From NCBI GenBank assembly GCA_023419605.1, contig JAEZXR010000061.1, positions 1 to 64,000 of the forward strand: DNA of 64,000 nucleotides, written 5' to 3'. Of the stretch, positions 25,297 to 34,889 are shown piece by piece. The stretch is from Bacillota bacterium (GTDB lineage Bacteria > Bacillota > Clostridia > Acetivibrionales > JAEZXR01). Position 1 is the first letter of the stretch. Every line of letters starts with the position of its first letter. The position numbers and the translations under genes were made by a program. A model generated the notes under the pieces. The model was not told where the DNA came from, did not search any database, and saw nothing but the letters and a program-made list of their open reading frames with translations.

Positions 25297-26265
25297 TTGG
25301 AAACAACAGGTTCGCAGAAATATGGAGAATTTAGTCACAAGCCGGTTTTACTGGACGAATGCATAGAGAATCTGGATATCAAGCCGAATGGAGTCTATCT
25401 GGACGGAACTCTGGGGGGAGCCGGGCATTCCAGTGAGATCTATAAGAGGCTAAATAAAGAGGGTACCCTGGTTGGATTGGACCAGGATGCTTTCGCACTA
25501 GGGACTTCCAGAGGACGGCTCATGAAACTGAATTCAGAAGCGAAATTGATATTGGTAAATACCAATTTCAAATATATGAAAAATGTGTGCATTGAAAATG
25601 GAATAAAAGGCGTGGACGGAATACTGCTTGACCTCGGGGTTTCCTCCCACCAGTTGGATGAAGGTGAAAGGGGGTTCAGCTATCAGCATGATGCGCCTTT
25701 GGACATGCGAATGGACAGGCGGCAGGCTATAACGGCCGGAACCATCATTAACGGGTATTCGGAGGAAAAAATACGCGATATCATCCGTGATTTTGGAGAA
25801 GAAAAATGGGCATCCCGAATTGCAAGCTTTATTGTAAAGGCAAGAAGTGAAAAGCCTGTGGAGACAACAGGTGAACTGGTGGATATCATCAAAGCTGCCA
25901 TCCCCAGTGCTGCGAGGCGCGATGGACCGCATCCGGCGAAAAGAACCTTTCAGGCGTTCCGGATAGCGGTGAATGATGAACTGGGGATATTGGATGAAAC
26001 CATTGAAGATGCGGTTTCCATATTAAACCCGGGAGGAAGGCTAGCCATCATTACCTTCCATTCACTGGAAGATAGGATCGTGAAAAATGAATTTCAGAAG
26101 AAAGTACAGCCCTGCACTTGTCCCAGCAGCTTTCCGGTATGTGTATGCGGTAAAAAACCATTAGCCGAGCATATATCCAGAAAGCCCATCGAGGCTTCCG
26201 CAAAGGAGTTGGAAGAAAACCCAAGAGCTAGAAGTGCTAAACTGAGGGTAATCAGAAAACTTTAA
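25297..26265 (+). CDS. rsmH: 16S rRNA (cytosine(1402)-N(4))-methyltransferase RsmH
   Basis: Methylates N4 of C1402 in 16S rRNA using S-adenosylmethionine. 322 residues. Motifs: HKPVLLDECIENL at about 12, SAM-binding DGTLGGAGHSSEI (about 35), GILLDLGVSSHQLD (about 109) and TFQAFRIAVNDEL; the C-terminus ends with the usual NPRARSAKLRVI. TTG start, with ATGGAGAGT upstream; a 14-bp palindrome AACAGTTAACTGTT lies near 25264-25277 between mraZ and this gene. Confidence 0.96.
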   Translation: METTGSQKYGEFSHKPVLLDECIENLDIKPNGVYLDGTLGGAGHSSEIYKRLNKEGTLVGLDQDAFALGTSRGRLMKLNSEAKLILVNTNFKYMKNVCIENGIKGVDGILLDLGVSSHQLDEGERGFSYQHDAPLDMRMDRRQAITAGTIINGYSEEKIRDIIRDFGEEKWASRIASFIVKARSEKPVETTGELVDIIKAAIPSAARRDGPHPAKRTFQAFRIAVNDELGILDETIEDAVSILNPGGRLAIITFHSLEDRIVKNEFQKKVQPCTCPSSFPVCVCGKKPLAEHISRKPIEASAKELEENPRARSAKLRVIRKL

Positions 26266-26585
26266 AATATGACAAATGAAAAATTTATATACAAAATACA
26301 AAAGTTTAAATTTTATATACACAAAAGATAAAATTTACTACTTAACAAAAGATGAAAAGCAAGTGAAAAGAAAAACTAAAGAAAAAAAACAACAAACAAA
26401 AGACAAAGGTTAGACAAAAACAAACAAAAGAAAAAAGAGAAACAAAAAACAAAAGAAAAGCAAGAGAAAGGCAAATCAAACTGTTTTCCGAGGATCGGTT
26501 TAAAACTGGTCCTCGGGTTTATTGCCTCTCGAAAAACACAAAATTTTTATACCTCTGGTATAAACAGCAAAAGAGGTGAATACAA
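26266..26585. other. A-rich, T- and C-poor intergenic stretch with hairpins
   Basis: No gene in 320 bp between rsmH and ftsL. Bases 26345-26475 are almost pure purine on the plus strand, with repeated AAAAGAAA and ACAAAAGA words. Then a hairpin CCGAGGA/TCCTCGG (26488-26494 with 26510-26516) followed by GTTTATT, and a small palindrome TTATACC-TCT-GGTATAA (26547-26563) just before the ftsL ribosome binding site. Confidence 0.7.
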
Positions 26586-27071
26586 TTGAAAAAGACGGCC
26601 AACTACGTACATGGAACTGCAGCAGAGAAAATCCAATACGATGTTTACCAGGAGAATAAGGTATTAAAGGAAAAAAAGACGCAGAAATCATACCATGCAG
26701 TAAAAGCAAAGGCGGTTTTTGCGATTATGGTTGTATTTGCTTTGGGCGCCACTGCCATGTACAGGTATGCAATGATTACAGACTTGAATTATCAAATCAG
26801 TAAATCCAATGGGGTTTATAATGACTTAAAGAAGGAAAATTCAAGGCTTAAAGTAGAGGTAGATAAGAGTATAAACCTGCAAAAGATAAAGGAAGTAGCG
26901 GAAAACAAGCTGGGAATGCAGAAGCCGGACAGGTATCAGAACGTTCAGATCGCTGTGCCGAAAAGTGATTACACAAAGGTAGCACAGGAATATATAAAGG
27001 AAAATGAATCGGAAAGCAAACTCGGTACGATTCTAAATAAACTGCAGAAGTTCACAAGGCTCTTGTATTAA
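26586..27071 (+). CDS. ftsL: cell division protein FtsL-like
   Basis: Bitopic division protein expected to link FtsI/SpoVD with DivIB and DivIC at the septum. 161 residues: a basic cytoplasmic part (1-40), one membrane segment (about 43-62, AKAVFAIMVVFALGATAMY), then a coiled-coil region (ISKSNGVYNDLKKENSRLKV, about 74-93) and the short conserved end KIKEVAENKLGM (about 101-112). The family varies greatly, so the call rests on topology plus its place between rsmH and the PBP. TTG start with AAGAGGTGAA. Confidence 0.85.
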   Translation: MKKTANYVHGTAAEKIQYDVYQENKVLKEKKTQKSYHAVKAKAVFAIMVVFALGATAMYRYAMITDLNYQISKSNGVYNDLKKENSRLKVEVDKSINLQKIKEVAENKLGMQKPDRYQNVQIAVPKSDYTKVAQEYIKENESESKLGTILNKLQKFTRLLY

Positions 27072-27115
27072 AATTCATAACACCCTTGTAGAATAAAAAA
27101 TACATTGAAAGTTTT

Positions 27116-27158
27116 AGACTGTAGATTAATATATTTGTTATATATCTACGGTCTTTTT
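27116..27158 (+). terminator. terminator/attenuator hairpin between ftsL and the PBP gene
   Basis: AGACTGTAGAT (27116-27126) pairs with ATCTACGGTCT (27144-27154, one G-U) and is followed by TTTTT. It sits inside the division cluster, so it may set the ftsL:spoVD ratio. Confidence 0.75.
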
Positions 27159-27201
27159 TACGACTTGAGGAGTTTTTTTCTTTTACTAAGGGGGGAGAAT
27201 A

Positions 27202-29394
27202 TTGGCTGGACCAGGATTAATGACAAAAAGGAGACTTCTTTTTATATTTGGAGCATTTACTTTCCTATTGTTTTCTCTTTTGGTTCGTACGGCCTGGCTG
27301 CAGTTTGTATCCAGTGACTGGCTGCAGGAGCAGGCATACAAGCAGCAGACAAAGAATCGGGTGATACCGGCGAACAGAGGAACGATTTATGACAGAAACG
27401 GTAAGGAGCTGGCTGTTAGCGCTTCGGTAGAGATGGTCTCCGTGAGTCCTATGGATATCTCGAATTCTGTAGGGAGGGACTCGAAGAAATTAGCGCAGCG
27501 ATGTGAGTTGATCGCAAACATGCTGCAGGATGTACTTAAGCTTGATAAGGATAAGATAATGAAGAAGTTGACGGCTAAAAGCCGTTACGAAATCGTTGCA
27601 AGAAAAATCGATAAGGAAACGGGCGACACAATAAGGAAATGGATGATGGAAAACGATGTTAAGGGGATTTACATAGATGAAGACACAAAAAGGTATTACC
27701 CCAATAACAATCTGGCGGCCCATGTGCTTGGCTTTACAGGCGTTGATAACCAGGGACTTTCGGGTATAGAGCTTACCATGGACAAATATCTGCGGGGCGT
27801 TTCGGGAAAAATCCTTGGGGAGGTGGATGCCGGCGGGCGTGACCTTGCTACGAACCAGGAAAAGAGGATTGAGCCGAAGGATGGTTTGAATTTAGTTCTA
27901 ACTATCGACGAGACGATTCAGCACCTGGCTGAAAAAGCCATTGACAAAGCGATTGGGGATTATAAAATTGCAAATGGAGCCACGGCTATTGTAATGGACC
28001 CGAGAAACGGTGATATTCTTGCGATGGTTTCAAAGCCCGACTATGATCCCAATAATCCCAAAGGTCCTCCTCAAGGAGTGGATCCCAGCACATGGAGCGG
28101 TGATACCGCCGAGGACATCAAGAAGCTTTCCAAGACTGTTTGGAGAAACAAAGCAGTAAATGATACCTATGAACCGGGTTCTACTTTCAAGGCTGTCACT
28201 TCTGCCGCAGGCCTGGAGGAAAAGGTGGTAACGCCTGACACCCGGGTGACTGACGCTACCGTAAAGGTAGGGGGATGGAATATTAATTGTTGGAAACCCA
28301 ATGCTCATGGGTCGGAAAGCTTTACAGAAGGAGTTTATAATTCCTGTAACCCTGTATTCGTAAGAGTTGCACAAAGTCTTGGCATCAGTAAGTTTTACAA
28401 ATATGTTAGAGCCTTTGGATTCTATGAAAAAACAGGGATTGAGCTTCCGGGGGAGGAGAAAAGTATTTTCCACTCAAAGCCGACAGAGGTAGATATGGCA
28501 TCCGCATCCTTCGGACAGCGGTTCCAGATCACTCCCATACAGCTGGTCCAGGCTTATGGGGCCATTGCCAATGGCGGAAATCTTATAAAGCCGAGAATCG
28601 TAAAAGAAATAAAAGATCAGGAAGGAAATGTCGTTAAAGCCTTTGAACCTGAAGTGATCCGAAATGTAATTTCAAAGGAGACGGACGAAACTCTTAAGAA
28701 AATATTGGAAGGCGTTGTTTCAGAGGGAACCGGCGGTAATGCATACGTGAAAGGTTACAGGCTGGCAGGAAAGACCGGAACATCCCAAACTACCGATGCA
28801 AATCGTTATGTAGCTTCCTTCATCTCTTTCGCTCCGGCGGACGATCCGGTGGTGTGCACACTGGTTGCCCTGGATAACCCACAGGTATATCCCCACACAG
28901 GTGGTATGGTTGCGGCTCCTGTTGCAGGCAAATTGATGGAAGACATACTGGACTATCTGGAGGTAGAAAGAAAGTATTCGGAAAAAGATAAGGAAATGAT
29001 GCTGCAAGAGGTTATGGTTCCGAACCTTAAGGGCAAAACTGTAGGAGAGGCACAGAAAATTCTAAAGGAGCTGGGTCTTGAATATAAACTAGAAAATAAA
29101 GGCAATACTAGTAGTGATGTGATTATGGAACAAACCCCAAAGGCAAATGTTTCTGTACCTGAAAAGTCTGTTGTGATATTATATACATATAAGCCGGATA
29201 AACAGGCGATGGTAAAGGTTCCTGACGTATCCGACAAATCCGTCAAGGATGCTGCGAAAATACTGAATGCTGCAGGATTGAACATAAAGGTGGAAGGCGT
29301 CGGAGCTGCTGTAGAGCAACGACGGAAACCGGGAGAACTGGTGCCCAAGGGGGAAGTTGTTGAGGTGGTATTTAAGCAGTTTACTGATGATTAA
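27202..29394 (+). CDS. class B penicillin-binding protein with two PASTA domains (SpoVD/FtsI)
   Basis: D,D-transpeptidase for septal or spore peptidoglycan. 730 residues. One N-terminal membrane anchor (about 10-32), PBP dimerisation domain (about 50-215), transpeptidase domain with EPGSTFK (catalytic Ser near 327), SCN near 371 and AGKTGTSQ near 521, then two PASTA domains (VMVPNLKGKTVGEAQKIL at about 608 and VKVPDVSDKSVKDAAKIL at about 674). TTG start with GGGGGGAGAATA. PASTA domains and the nearby SEDS gene fit SpoVD/SpoVE or a PBP2x-like divisome enzyme; the two cannot be told apart by sequence alone. Confidence 0.93.
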   Translation: MAGPGLMTKRRLLFIFGAFTFLLFSLLVRTAWLQFVSSDWLQEQAYKQQTKNRVIPANRGTIYDRNGKELAVSASVEMVSVSPMDISNSVGRDSKKLAQRCELIANMLQDVLKLDKDKIMKKLTAKSRYEIVARKIDKETGDTIRKWMMENDVKGIYIDEDTKRYYPNNNLAAHVLGFTGVDNQGLSGIELTMDKYLRGVSGKILGEVDAGGRDLATNQEKRIEPKDGLNLVLTIDETIQHLAEKAIDKAIGDYKIANGATAIVMDPRNGDILAMVSKPDYDPNNPKGPPQGVDPSTWSGDTAEDIKKLSKTVWRNKAVNDTYEPGSTFKAVTSAAGLEEKVVTPDTRVTDATVKVGGWNINCWKPNAHGSESFTEGVYNSCNPVFVRVAQSLGISKFYKYVRAFGFYEKTGIELPGEEKSIFHSKPTEVDMASASFGQRFQITPIQLVQAYGAIANGGNLIKPRIVKEIKDQEGNVVKAFEPEVIRNVISKETDETLKKILEGVVSEGTGGNAYVKGYRLAGKTGTSQTTDANRYVASFISFAPADDPVVCTLVALDNPQVYPHTGGMVAAPVAGKLMEDILDYLEVERKYSEKDKEMMLQEVMVPNLKGKTVGEAQKILKELGLEYKLENKGNTSSDVIMEQTPKANVSVPEKSVVILYTYKPDKQAMVKVPDVSDKSVKDAAKILNAAGLNIKVEGVGAAVEQRRKPGELVPKGEVVEVVFKQFTDD

Positions 29395-29452
29395 TTTTAG
29401 GCAAGGGAGAGTGGAAATGGTACTTCAACTGTTTACGGGATCTATGAAAGGC

Positions 29453-29590
29453 GCAGCAAAAGTATATATTCCGTATAGAAAAAGTAAAAGGGGAAGCGGA
29501 GTATAAAATACGTGATTCCAGCCACATTCATAATCAAGGCAAAAGAGGTGACTGGAGACGTTTAAGTTGAAGCTATATTTTCACCGACAA
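29453..29590 (+). repeat. degenerate intergenic repeat with family A words and an inner hairpin
   Basis: GCAGCAAAAGTATA (29453-29466) matches the family A core word and 5-nt spacer, and GAAGCTATATTTTCACCGAC (29569-29588) matches the family A right end. Between them a hairpin TATATTCCG/CGGAGTATA (29465-29473 with 29497-29505) shares GGGAAGCGGAGTATA with the hairpin at 63471-63522. The left half of family A is missing. Confidence 0.5.
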
Positions 29591-29596
29591 ACATAG

Positions 29597-29637
29597 GCTG
29601 CTGGCGATAAGCTGCATTTGCGCACATCGCCAGCAGC
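29597..29637 (+). promoter_or_regulatory. perfect 12-bp hairpin before murE
   Basis: GCTGCTGGCGAT (29597-29608) pairs perfectly with ATCGCCAGCAGC (29626-29637), 17-nt loop, ending about 15 nt before the murE ribosome binding site. No T run follows, so it is more likely a stabiliser, processing site or translational control element than a terminator. Confidence 0.6.
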
Positions 29638-29664
29638 TCATACATAAATATGGAGGGTTTCTGA

Positions 29665-31119
29665 ATGCTATTGAAAAAGTTGATTGAAGGTCTGAAGGTT
29701 GTAAGTGTAAAGGGAAATTTAGATGTTGAAATAAGCAATATTGCACATGATTCGAGAAAGGCCAGAAACGGGTCTCTTTTTGTGTGTATAGAGGGCTTCA
29801 AGGTGGATGGGCATAATTATATTCCCTTAGCGATTGAAAATGGAGCTTCTGCCTTATTAGTTCAGAAGGAAGTAGAGGTGCCGGAGAATATAACCGTTGT
29901 GAGAGTAGAAGATACAAGGTATGGTTTGGCCCATGTGGCGGATGCCTTCTTTGAGCATCCTTCCGGGAAATTTGATCTGGTGGGAGTTACGGGGACTAAG
30001 GGGAAAACTACCACAACCTATATGATCAAGTCGGTACTGGAGTCTGCGGGACAGAAGGTAGGATTGATTGGAACCATTGCCAACCGCATCGGTAATGAAG
30101 TTATACCAACGGAAAGAACCACGCCGGAATCCTATGATCTGCAAGCGTTGTTTTCCGAAATGGTAGAGAAAAACGTTGCCAGTGTGGTGATGGAGGTATC
30201 CTCCCAAGGGCTGGAGCTCCACAGGGTTAGCTGTTCGGAGTACAAGATCGGAGTTTTTACGAACTTTTCTCAGGATCATATCGGTCCTAATGAACATAGC
30301 ACCATGGAAGAATATTTCAATGCAAAAATGAAGCTTTTCAACATGACGGACATTGGCTTGGTGAATATTGACAGCAGTTATGGAGAAGAAGTTCTTCGAA
30401 GAGCTTCCTGCAAAACCTATACCTACGGAATTGAAAAAGAGGCGAATATAAAGGCGACGGCCATTGTTCTCCATCCCGATAGTGTGGAGTTTACCGTAAA
30501 TACTCCCTGGGGGGATGAAGAGATAAAGGTGAATATTCCAGGGAAATTCAGTGTTTATAACGCTTTAGCCGCTATAGGGACCTGCTGTCTCATGGGGATT
30601 GGCTTTGACGCTATCCGTGAAGGGCTGAGAAATGTTAGTGTCCCCGGACGGGCAGAGGTGATTGAAACCGGAAAGAGCTTTACGGTAATGACCGACTACG
30701 CACATACCCCGGATAGCCTGGAAAATATTCTTTCTACCGTGAAGGGCTTTGCACAGGGGCGTGTTGTTTCAGTGTTCGGCTGCGGAGGTGACAGGGATAA
30801 AACCAAGAGGCCTTTGATGGGGGAAATATCAGGGAAGATTGCTGATTTTACAATTATTACCTCGGATAACCCAAGAACGGAAGAGCCTGCGGGAATACTT
30901 CGTGATATCGAGGAAGGAATGAAAAGAACCGAGGGTACATATGTTACTGTTATTGACCGGCGCGAAGCCATCAAATATGCTATGCAAAATGCCAGGCCGG
31001 GGGATGTTATCGTTTTGGCAGGCAAAGGACATGAAACATACCAGATCTTCAAGGATAAAACCATTCACTTCGATGAAAGGGAAGTAGTGCAGGAAATTCT
31101 GGAGGAAATGGAACTATGA
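29665..31119 (+). CDS. murE: UDP-MurNAc-L-Ala-D-Glu:meso-diaminopimelate ligase
   Basis: Adds the third residue of the peptidoglycan stem peptide in the cytoplasm. 484 residues, three Mur-ligase domains: ATP site GVTGTKGKTTT (about 108), central domain, and the C-terminal specificity motif DNPRTEEP (about 406), which is diagnostic for meso-DAP rather than lysine. ATGGAGGGTTTCTGA precedes the ATG. The last base pairs overlap murF (ATGA). The DAP it uses would come from the dapA/dapB operon at the right end of the window. Confidence 0.97.
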   Translation: MLLKKLIEGLKVVSVKGNLDVEISNIAHDSRKARNGSLFVCIEGFKVDGHNYIPLAIENGASALLVQKEVEVPENITVVRVEDTRYGLAHVADAFFEHPSGKFDLVGVTGTKGKTTTTYMIKSVLESAGQKVGLIGTIANRIGNEVIPTERTTPESYDLQALFSEMVEKNVASVVMEVSSQGLELHRVSCSEYKIGVFTNFSQDHIGPNEHSTMEEYFNAKMKLFNMTDIGLVNIDSSYGEEVLRRASCKTYTYGIEKEANIKATAIVLHPDSVEFTVNTPWGDEEIKVNIPGKFSVYNALAAIGTCCLMGIGFDAIREGLRNVSVPGRAEVIETGKSFTVMTDYAHTPDSLENILSTVKGFAQGRVVSVFGCGGDRDKTKRPLMGEISGKIADFTIITSDNPRTEEPAGILRDIEEGMKRTEGTYVTVIDRREAIKYAMQNARPGDVIVLAGKGHETYQIFKDKTIHFDEREVVQEILEEMEL

Positions 31120-32495
31120 TCGAGATCAATTGTAGTGATATAGCGAAGGCCTGTGGCGGAAAGCTGATTTCAGGCACCAGTACCGAGAGAATTCTGAATA
31201 TCTGTATCGATTCGAGAAAAGTAGCCTGTGGAGATCTTTTTATCCCTATAAAAGGGGAGCGGTTCGACGGACATGATTTTTTAGTGCCTTCACTGCAAGC
31301 CGGTGCCGTGGCTGCACTGACGCAGCAGGACGTACCTGCCATCGAAGGAAAGGCCATCATACGGGTTGACGATACCCAAAAAGCATTAAAGGATATTGCT
31401 GCCTGGTATCGAGGACTTTTTGACATTCCTCTGGTAGGCATTACGGGAAGCGTAGGGAAAACCAGCACAAAGGACATGATTGCGTCGGTTCTGGCTGAGA
31501 AATATAGTGTGTTAAAGACCCAGGGGAATTTTAATAATGAAATTGGACTTCCTCTGACGCTTTTCAATCTGGATAAATCCCATGAGGCCGCAGTGATTGA
31601 GATGGGAATGAGCAATTTGGGGGAAATCAGCCGGTTGACGGCCATTGCAAAACCTCACATTGCCGTCATTACCAATATCGGCATGTCCCATATAGAAAAC
31701 CTGGGCTCCCGGGAGAATATCCTCAAAGCCAAATTGGAAATCCTGGAAGGATTAGATTCAAACGGGCTGGTGGTATTAAACTCGGATGACGGTTTTTTAG
31801 CGGGAGTTGCAAAGAACCTTGCCTTCCGGACGAAAATGTACGGAATTGAGAATGAAGCCGACTATAGAGCTTATAATGTAAAGAATCAGGGGGAAAACGG
31901 CACGGATTTTACGGTGAAAATCGGGGAAATAGAGTATAATGTACATATTCCCGTGCCGGGAATCCATAATGTATATAATGCGCTGGCCGCCATGGCCGCG
32001 GGAGTCGAACTGGGCATTCCCGTGGAAAGCATCATTCAGGGGATTGCAAAGTTTAGTTCGGGGAATATGCGTTTGAATATTATTACGCATAACGGCATAA
32101 AGATTATTAATGATGCTTATAATGCCAGCCCGAACTCCATGGAAGCAGCGATAAACGTACTCAAGGATGTTGCTGCCGGCGGGAGGAGCGCCGCTGTTCT
32201 TGGCGATATGCTGGAATTGGGCGACTGGGCCCCGGAAGCACACAGGGGAGTAGGGATCTTTGCGGCTGCAAAGGCTGTTTCCTGTCTGGTTGCCGTGGGG
32301 CAAAATGCCAGGTATATTGCCCAGGGTGCCAGAGAATCCGGTATGCCGGAAGCGCAGATCCACTCCTTTGACAGTAATGAAGAGGCCATACGTTATCTTC
32401 GGACCTGGCTGCAGTCAGGAGATGTGGTACTGGTTAAAGGTTCCAGAGGAATGAAAATGGAACAAATCGTAGAAGAATTGAAAATTGAAAATTGA
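31116..32495 (+). CDS. murF: UDP-MurNAc-tripeptide:D-Ala-D-Ala ligase
   Basis: Completes the stem pentapeptide. 459 residues. ATP-binding GITGSVGKTSTKDM (about 107), then FNNEIGLPLTL (about 140) and NDAYNASPNSM (about 330), all typical of MurF. Start overlaps murE by 4 bp. The final codons (ELKIEN, stop) lie inside an AATT-type repeat, so the C-terminal few residues appear to have been supplied by that repeat. Confidence 0.97.
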   Translation: MIEINCSDIAKACGGKLISGTSTERILNICIDSRKVACGDLFIPIKGERFDGHDFLVPSLQAGAVAALTQQDVPAIEGKAIIRVDDTQKALKDIAAWYRGLFDIPLVGITGSVGKTSTKDMIASVLAEKYSVLKTQGNFNNEIGLPLTLFNLDKSHEAAVIEMGMSNLGEISRLTAIAKPHIAVITNIGMSHIENLGSRENILKAKLEILEGLDSNGLVVLNSDDGFLAGVAKNLAFRTKMYGIENEADYRAYNVKNQGENGTDFTVKIGEIEYNVHIPVPGIHNVYNALAAMAAGVELGIPVESIIQGIAKFSSGNMRLNIITHNGIKIINDAYNASPNSMEAAINVLKDVAAGGRSAAVLGDMLELGDWAPEAHRGVGIFAAAKAVSCLVAVGQNARYIAQGARESGMPEAQIHSFDSNEEAIRYLRTWLQSGDVVLVKGSRGMKMEQIVEELKIEN

Positions 32496-32630
32496 GGATG
32501 GAAAATTATTTTAGTATTTATCCAGATACGAGCGATAATTTGAATACTTAAAAATGTAAATCAGGCAGATAGAGAAAATTAATGAATTGAGCAGCGTTAA
32601 TTCTCAATTCTCCATTCTCAATTTTCAATT
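32477..32630. repeat. AATTCTCAATT-type inverted repeat, copy 2
   Basis: Left arm 32477-32508 (ATTGAAAATTGAAAATTGAG then GATGG) includes the murF stop codon; right arm 32601-32630 (TTCTCAATTCTCCATTCTCA then ATTTTCAATT). About 95 bp lies between the arms. Same family as 4588-4660 and 49251-49318. Confidence 0.8.
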
Positions 32631-32652
32631 ACTATAACGGGGGCGATAAAAG

Positions 32653-33645
32653 ATGGATATACTATACTTCAATTCCATACAAGTAGTGGTTTTTGTAGCA
32701 ACTTTTATAATGACGCTGATTGCCGGGCCTTTTCTTATTCCTGTATTGCGCAGGTTGAAATTCGGGCAGACGGTACGAGATGACGGTCCCAGCAGTCATT
32801 TGAAGAAAACAGGGACACCCACCATGGGGGGATTGATCTTTATCCTGCCTGTTTTTCTCGTTTCGATATACTTTTTTCGAAATTATCCGCAAATTCTGGC
32901 ACTTGCCTTTGTCACCATCGGTTTTGGAGCTATCGGATTTATCGATGACTTCATTAAAGTGGTTAAAAAGAGGAAAGATGGCCTTTATGCGAACCAGAAA
33001 ATGGTGGGACTGTTGTTGATCGCTGCTGCTTTTTCCTTCTATATTGTGCAGTTTACAGACATCGGTACTGAAATAATGATCCCTTTTCTGGGGTCGGATG
33101 TAACTTTTAATCTTGCATGGTTGTTTGTACCCTTTACCGTGTTTGTGTTAATCGCAACCACCAATGCAGTAAACCTGACGGATGGGTTGGATGGGCTTGC
33201 TGCCGGAGTCACGCTCATTGTCATGGTATTCTTTACACTGGTGGCTATGACCCGGGGGGAGTGGGATTATATAAAGCTTTTTTCTTCCGCTGTCGCCGGA
33301 GGCTGTTTGGGATTCCTGGCGTTTAACTCTTACCCCGCAAAGGTGTTTATGGGAGATACCGGTTCTTTGGCTCTGGGAGGGGCCGTCGGAGCTATTGCCA
33401 TCATGATGCGGATGCCGCTGATTATTGTAATTGTCGGGGCGGTCTATGTGATTGAAACCTTATCCGTTATGATACAGGTAGGTTCATTTAAACTCAGGGG
33501 AAAAAGAGTATTTAAGATGGCTCCCATACACCATCATTTTGAAATGATCGGTTGGAAGGAAACAAAGGTTGTAACCGTTTTTTATACAGCTACAGTTATT
33601 TTTTGCATCATTGGGTTGTTGGCTCTTAGATTTCGATTTTATTAA
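32653..33645 (+). CDS. mraY: phospho-N-acetylmuramoyl-pentapeptide transferase
   Basis: Makes lipid I from UDP-MurNAc-pentapeptide and undecaprenyl phosphate in the membrane. 330 residues, about ten membrane segments. Signatures visible: GTPTMGGLIFI (about 55), FIDDFIKVVKKRKDGL (about 96-111), NAVNLTDGLDGLAAG (about 174-188), FMGDTGSLALGG (about 233) and the APIHHHFE loop (about 289). GGGGGCGATAAAAG before ATG. The next gene should be murD but is a SEDS gene. Confidence 0.97.
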   Translation: MDILYFNSIQVVVFVATFIMTLIAGPFLIPVLRRLKFGQTVRDDGPSSHLKKTGTPTMGGLIFILPVFLVSIYFFRNYPQILALAFVTIGFGAIGFIDDFIKVVKKRKDGLYANQKMVGLLLIAAAFSFYIVQFTDIGTEIMIPFLGSDVTFNLAWLFVPFTVFVLIATTNAVNLTDGLDGLAAGVTLIVMVFFTLVAMTRGEWDYIKLFSSAVAGGCLGFLAFNSYPAKVFMGDTGSLALGGAVGAIAIMMRMPLIIVIVGAVYVIETLSVMIQVGSFKLRGKRVFKMAPIHHHFEMIGWKETKVVTVFYTATVIFCIIGLLALRFRFY

Positions 33646-33768
33646 TGCAGTAAAGGAATTACGAATACTTAGCAAGGAGTAAACTGAGACCGGGTAGGTT
33701 GTTGAGAGGAAGGTTTTTGCGAGCTCTTCACGCACAAGGATCAATCCTCAGTTGTTTCGGAGGTAAAA

Positions 33769-34878
33769 ATGAAAGGGAGAAAGTCGATTGATTTCTGGAT
33801 ATTCTATGCAGTACTGATATTGCTTGCCATCGGTACCATTATGGTATTCAGCTCCAGTTATTACTATGCACAGTACAATATAAAATCAGATCCCTACCAC
33901 TTCTTCAGAAAGCAGATGATTATGCTGGTGTTAGGGTTTATCGCTATGTTTGTTATGATGAATTTTGACTATAGAAAACTGGGTAAATTGTCTCCCATGA
34001 TTCTTGTCGGTTCTATGGTGTTATTGATACTGGTCCTTATACCGGGAATTGGTATTAAACTCAATGGCGCAAGAAGATGGATCGGGGTTGGGGATCTAAA
34101 TTTTCAACCTTCGGAAATTACCAAGCTGGCTGTGATCCTTTTCTTCTCCTACAGCTTATCGAAAAGAAAGGATCAACTGCAGTACTTTTTCAAAGGACTT
34201 GTACCGTACCTGCTGTTGCTGGGGGTTATTGCCGGATTGCTGCTGCTGGAACCGCATAAGAGTGGTACCATTATCATTGGATTGGTTGCGGCAACCATTT
34301 TGTTCTGTGCCGGTGCGAAGATCAGTCACTTTTTAGTTATGGGAACTCCAGCAGTGGCTTTGATGGGAATTATAATTGCTCTTTCATCCTACGCTAGAGA
34401 TAGGGTTTTAGCCTTCATGGATCCTTTTAGTGATCCATCGGGCACTGGATATCAGCCAATCCAATCCTTATATGCCATTGGTTCGGGAGGACTTTTTGGA
34501 AGAGGGCTGGGAAGAAGTATGCAAAAGCTTCTTTATATTCCTGAACCCTACAATGATTTTATTTTAGCTGTATTAGCGGAAGAATTGGGCTTTATCGGAG
34601 TTTTAGCAGTCCTGCTGCTGTTTCTCATCTTTATATGGAGAGGGGTCAAGATTTCTATGAATGCTCCGGATGTTTTTGGCAGTCTGGTAGCTATCGGTAT
34701 AACTACCCTGATTGCTGTTCAGGTTATTATTAATGTAGCAGTTGTCACTGCATCCATGCCGGTCACAGGCATGCCCCTTCCTTTCTTTAGCTATGGAGGC
34801 ACATCGCTGGTATTCCTTATGGCTAATGTAGGTGTATTATTAAATATATCAAGGTACGCAAATTACGAACGAATCTGA
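33769..34878 (+). CDS. SEDS-family cell division/sporulation protein FtsW/SpoVE
   Basis: Lipid II polymerase that partners the PASTA-bearing PBP. 369 residues, about ten membrane segments. Conserved stretches: GARRWIGVGDLNFQPSEITK (about 100-119), the loop AFMDPFSDPSGTGYQPIQSL, and the C-terminal MPVTGMPLPFFSYGGTSLV (about 330-348). CGGAGGTAAAA precedes the ATG. The 123 bp before it hold part of a repeat-like hairpin (arms AACTGAG near 33683 and CTCAGTT near 33746, with a TTTTTGCGAGC word) instead of murD. FtsW versus SpoVE cannot be decided here. Confidence 0.92.
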   Translation: MKGRKSIDFWIFYAVLILLAIGTIMVFSSSYYYAQYNIKSDPYHFFRKQMIMLVLGFIAMFVMMNFDYRKLGKLSPMILVGSMVLLILVLIPGIGIKLNGARRWIGVGDLNFQPSEITKLAVILFFSYSLSKRKDQLQYFFKGLVPYLLLLGVIAGLLLLEPHKSGTIIIGLVAATILFCAGAKISHFLVMGTPAVALMGIIIALSSYARDRVLAFMDPFSDPSGTGYQPIQSLYAIGSGGLFGRGLGRSMQKLLYIPEPYNDFILAVLAEELGFIGVLAVLLLFLIFIWRGVKISMNAPDVFGSLVAIGITTLIAVQVIINVAVVTASMPVTGMPLPFFSYGGTSLVFLMANVGVLLNISRYANYERI

Positions 34879-34889
34879 GGTGAAATACT

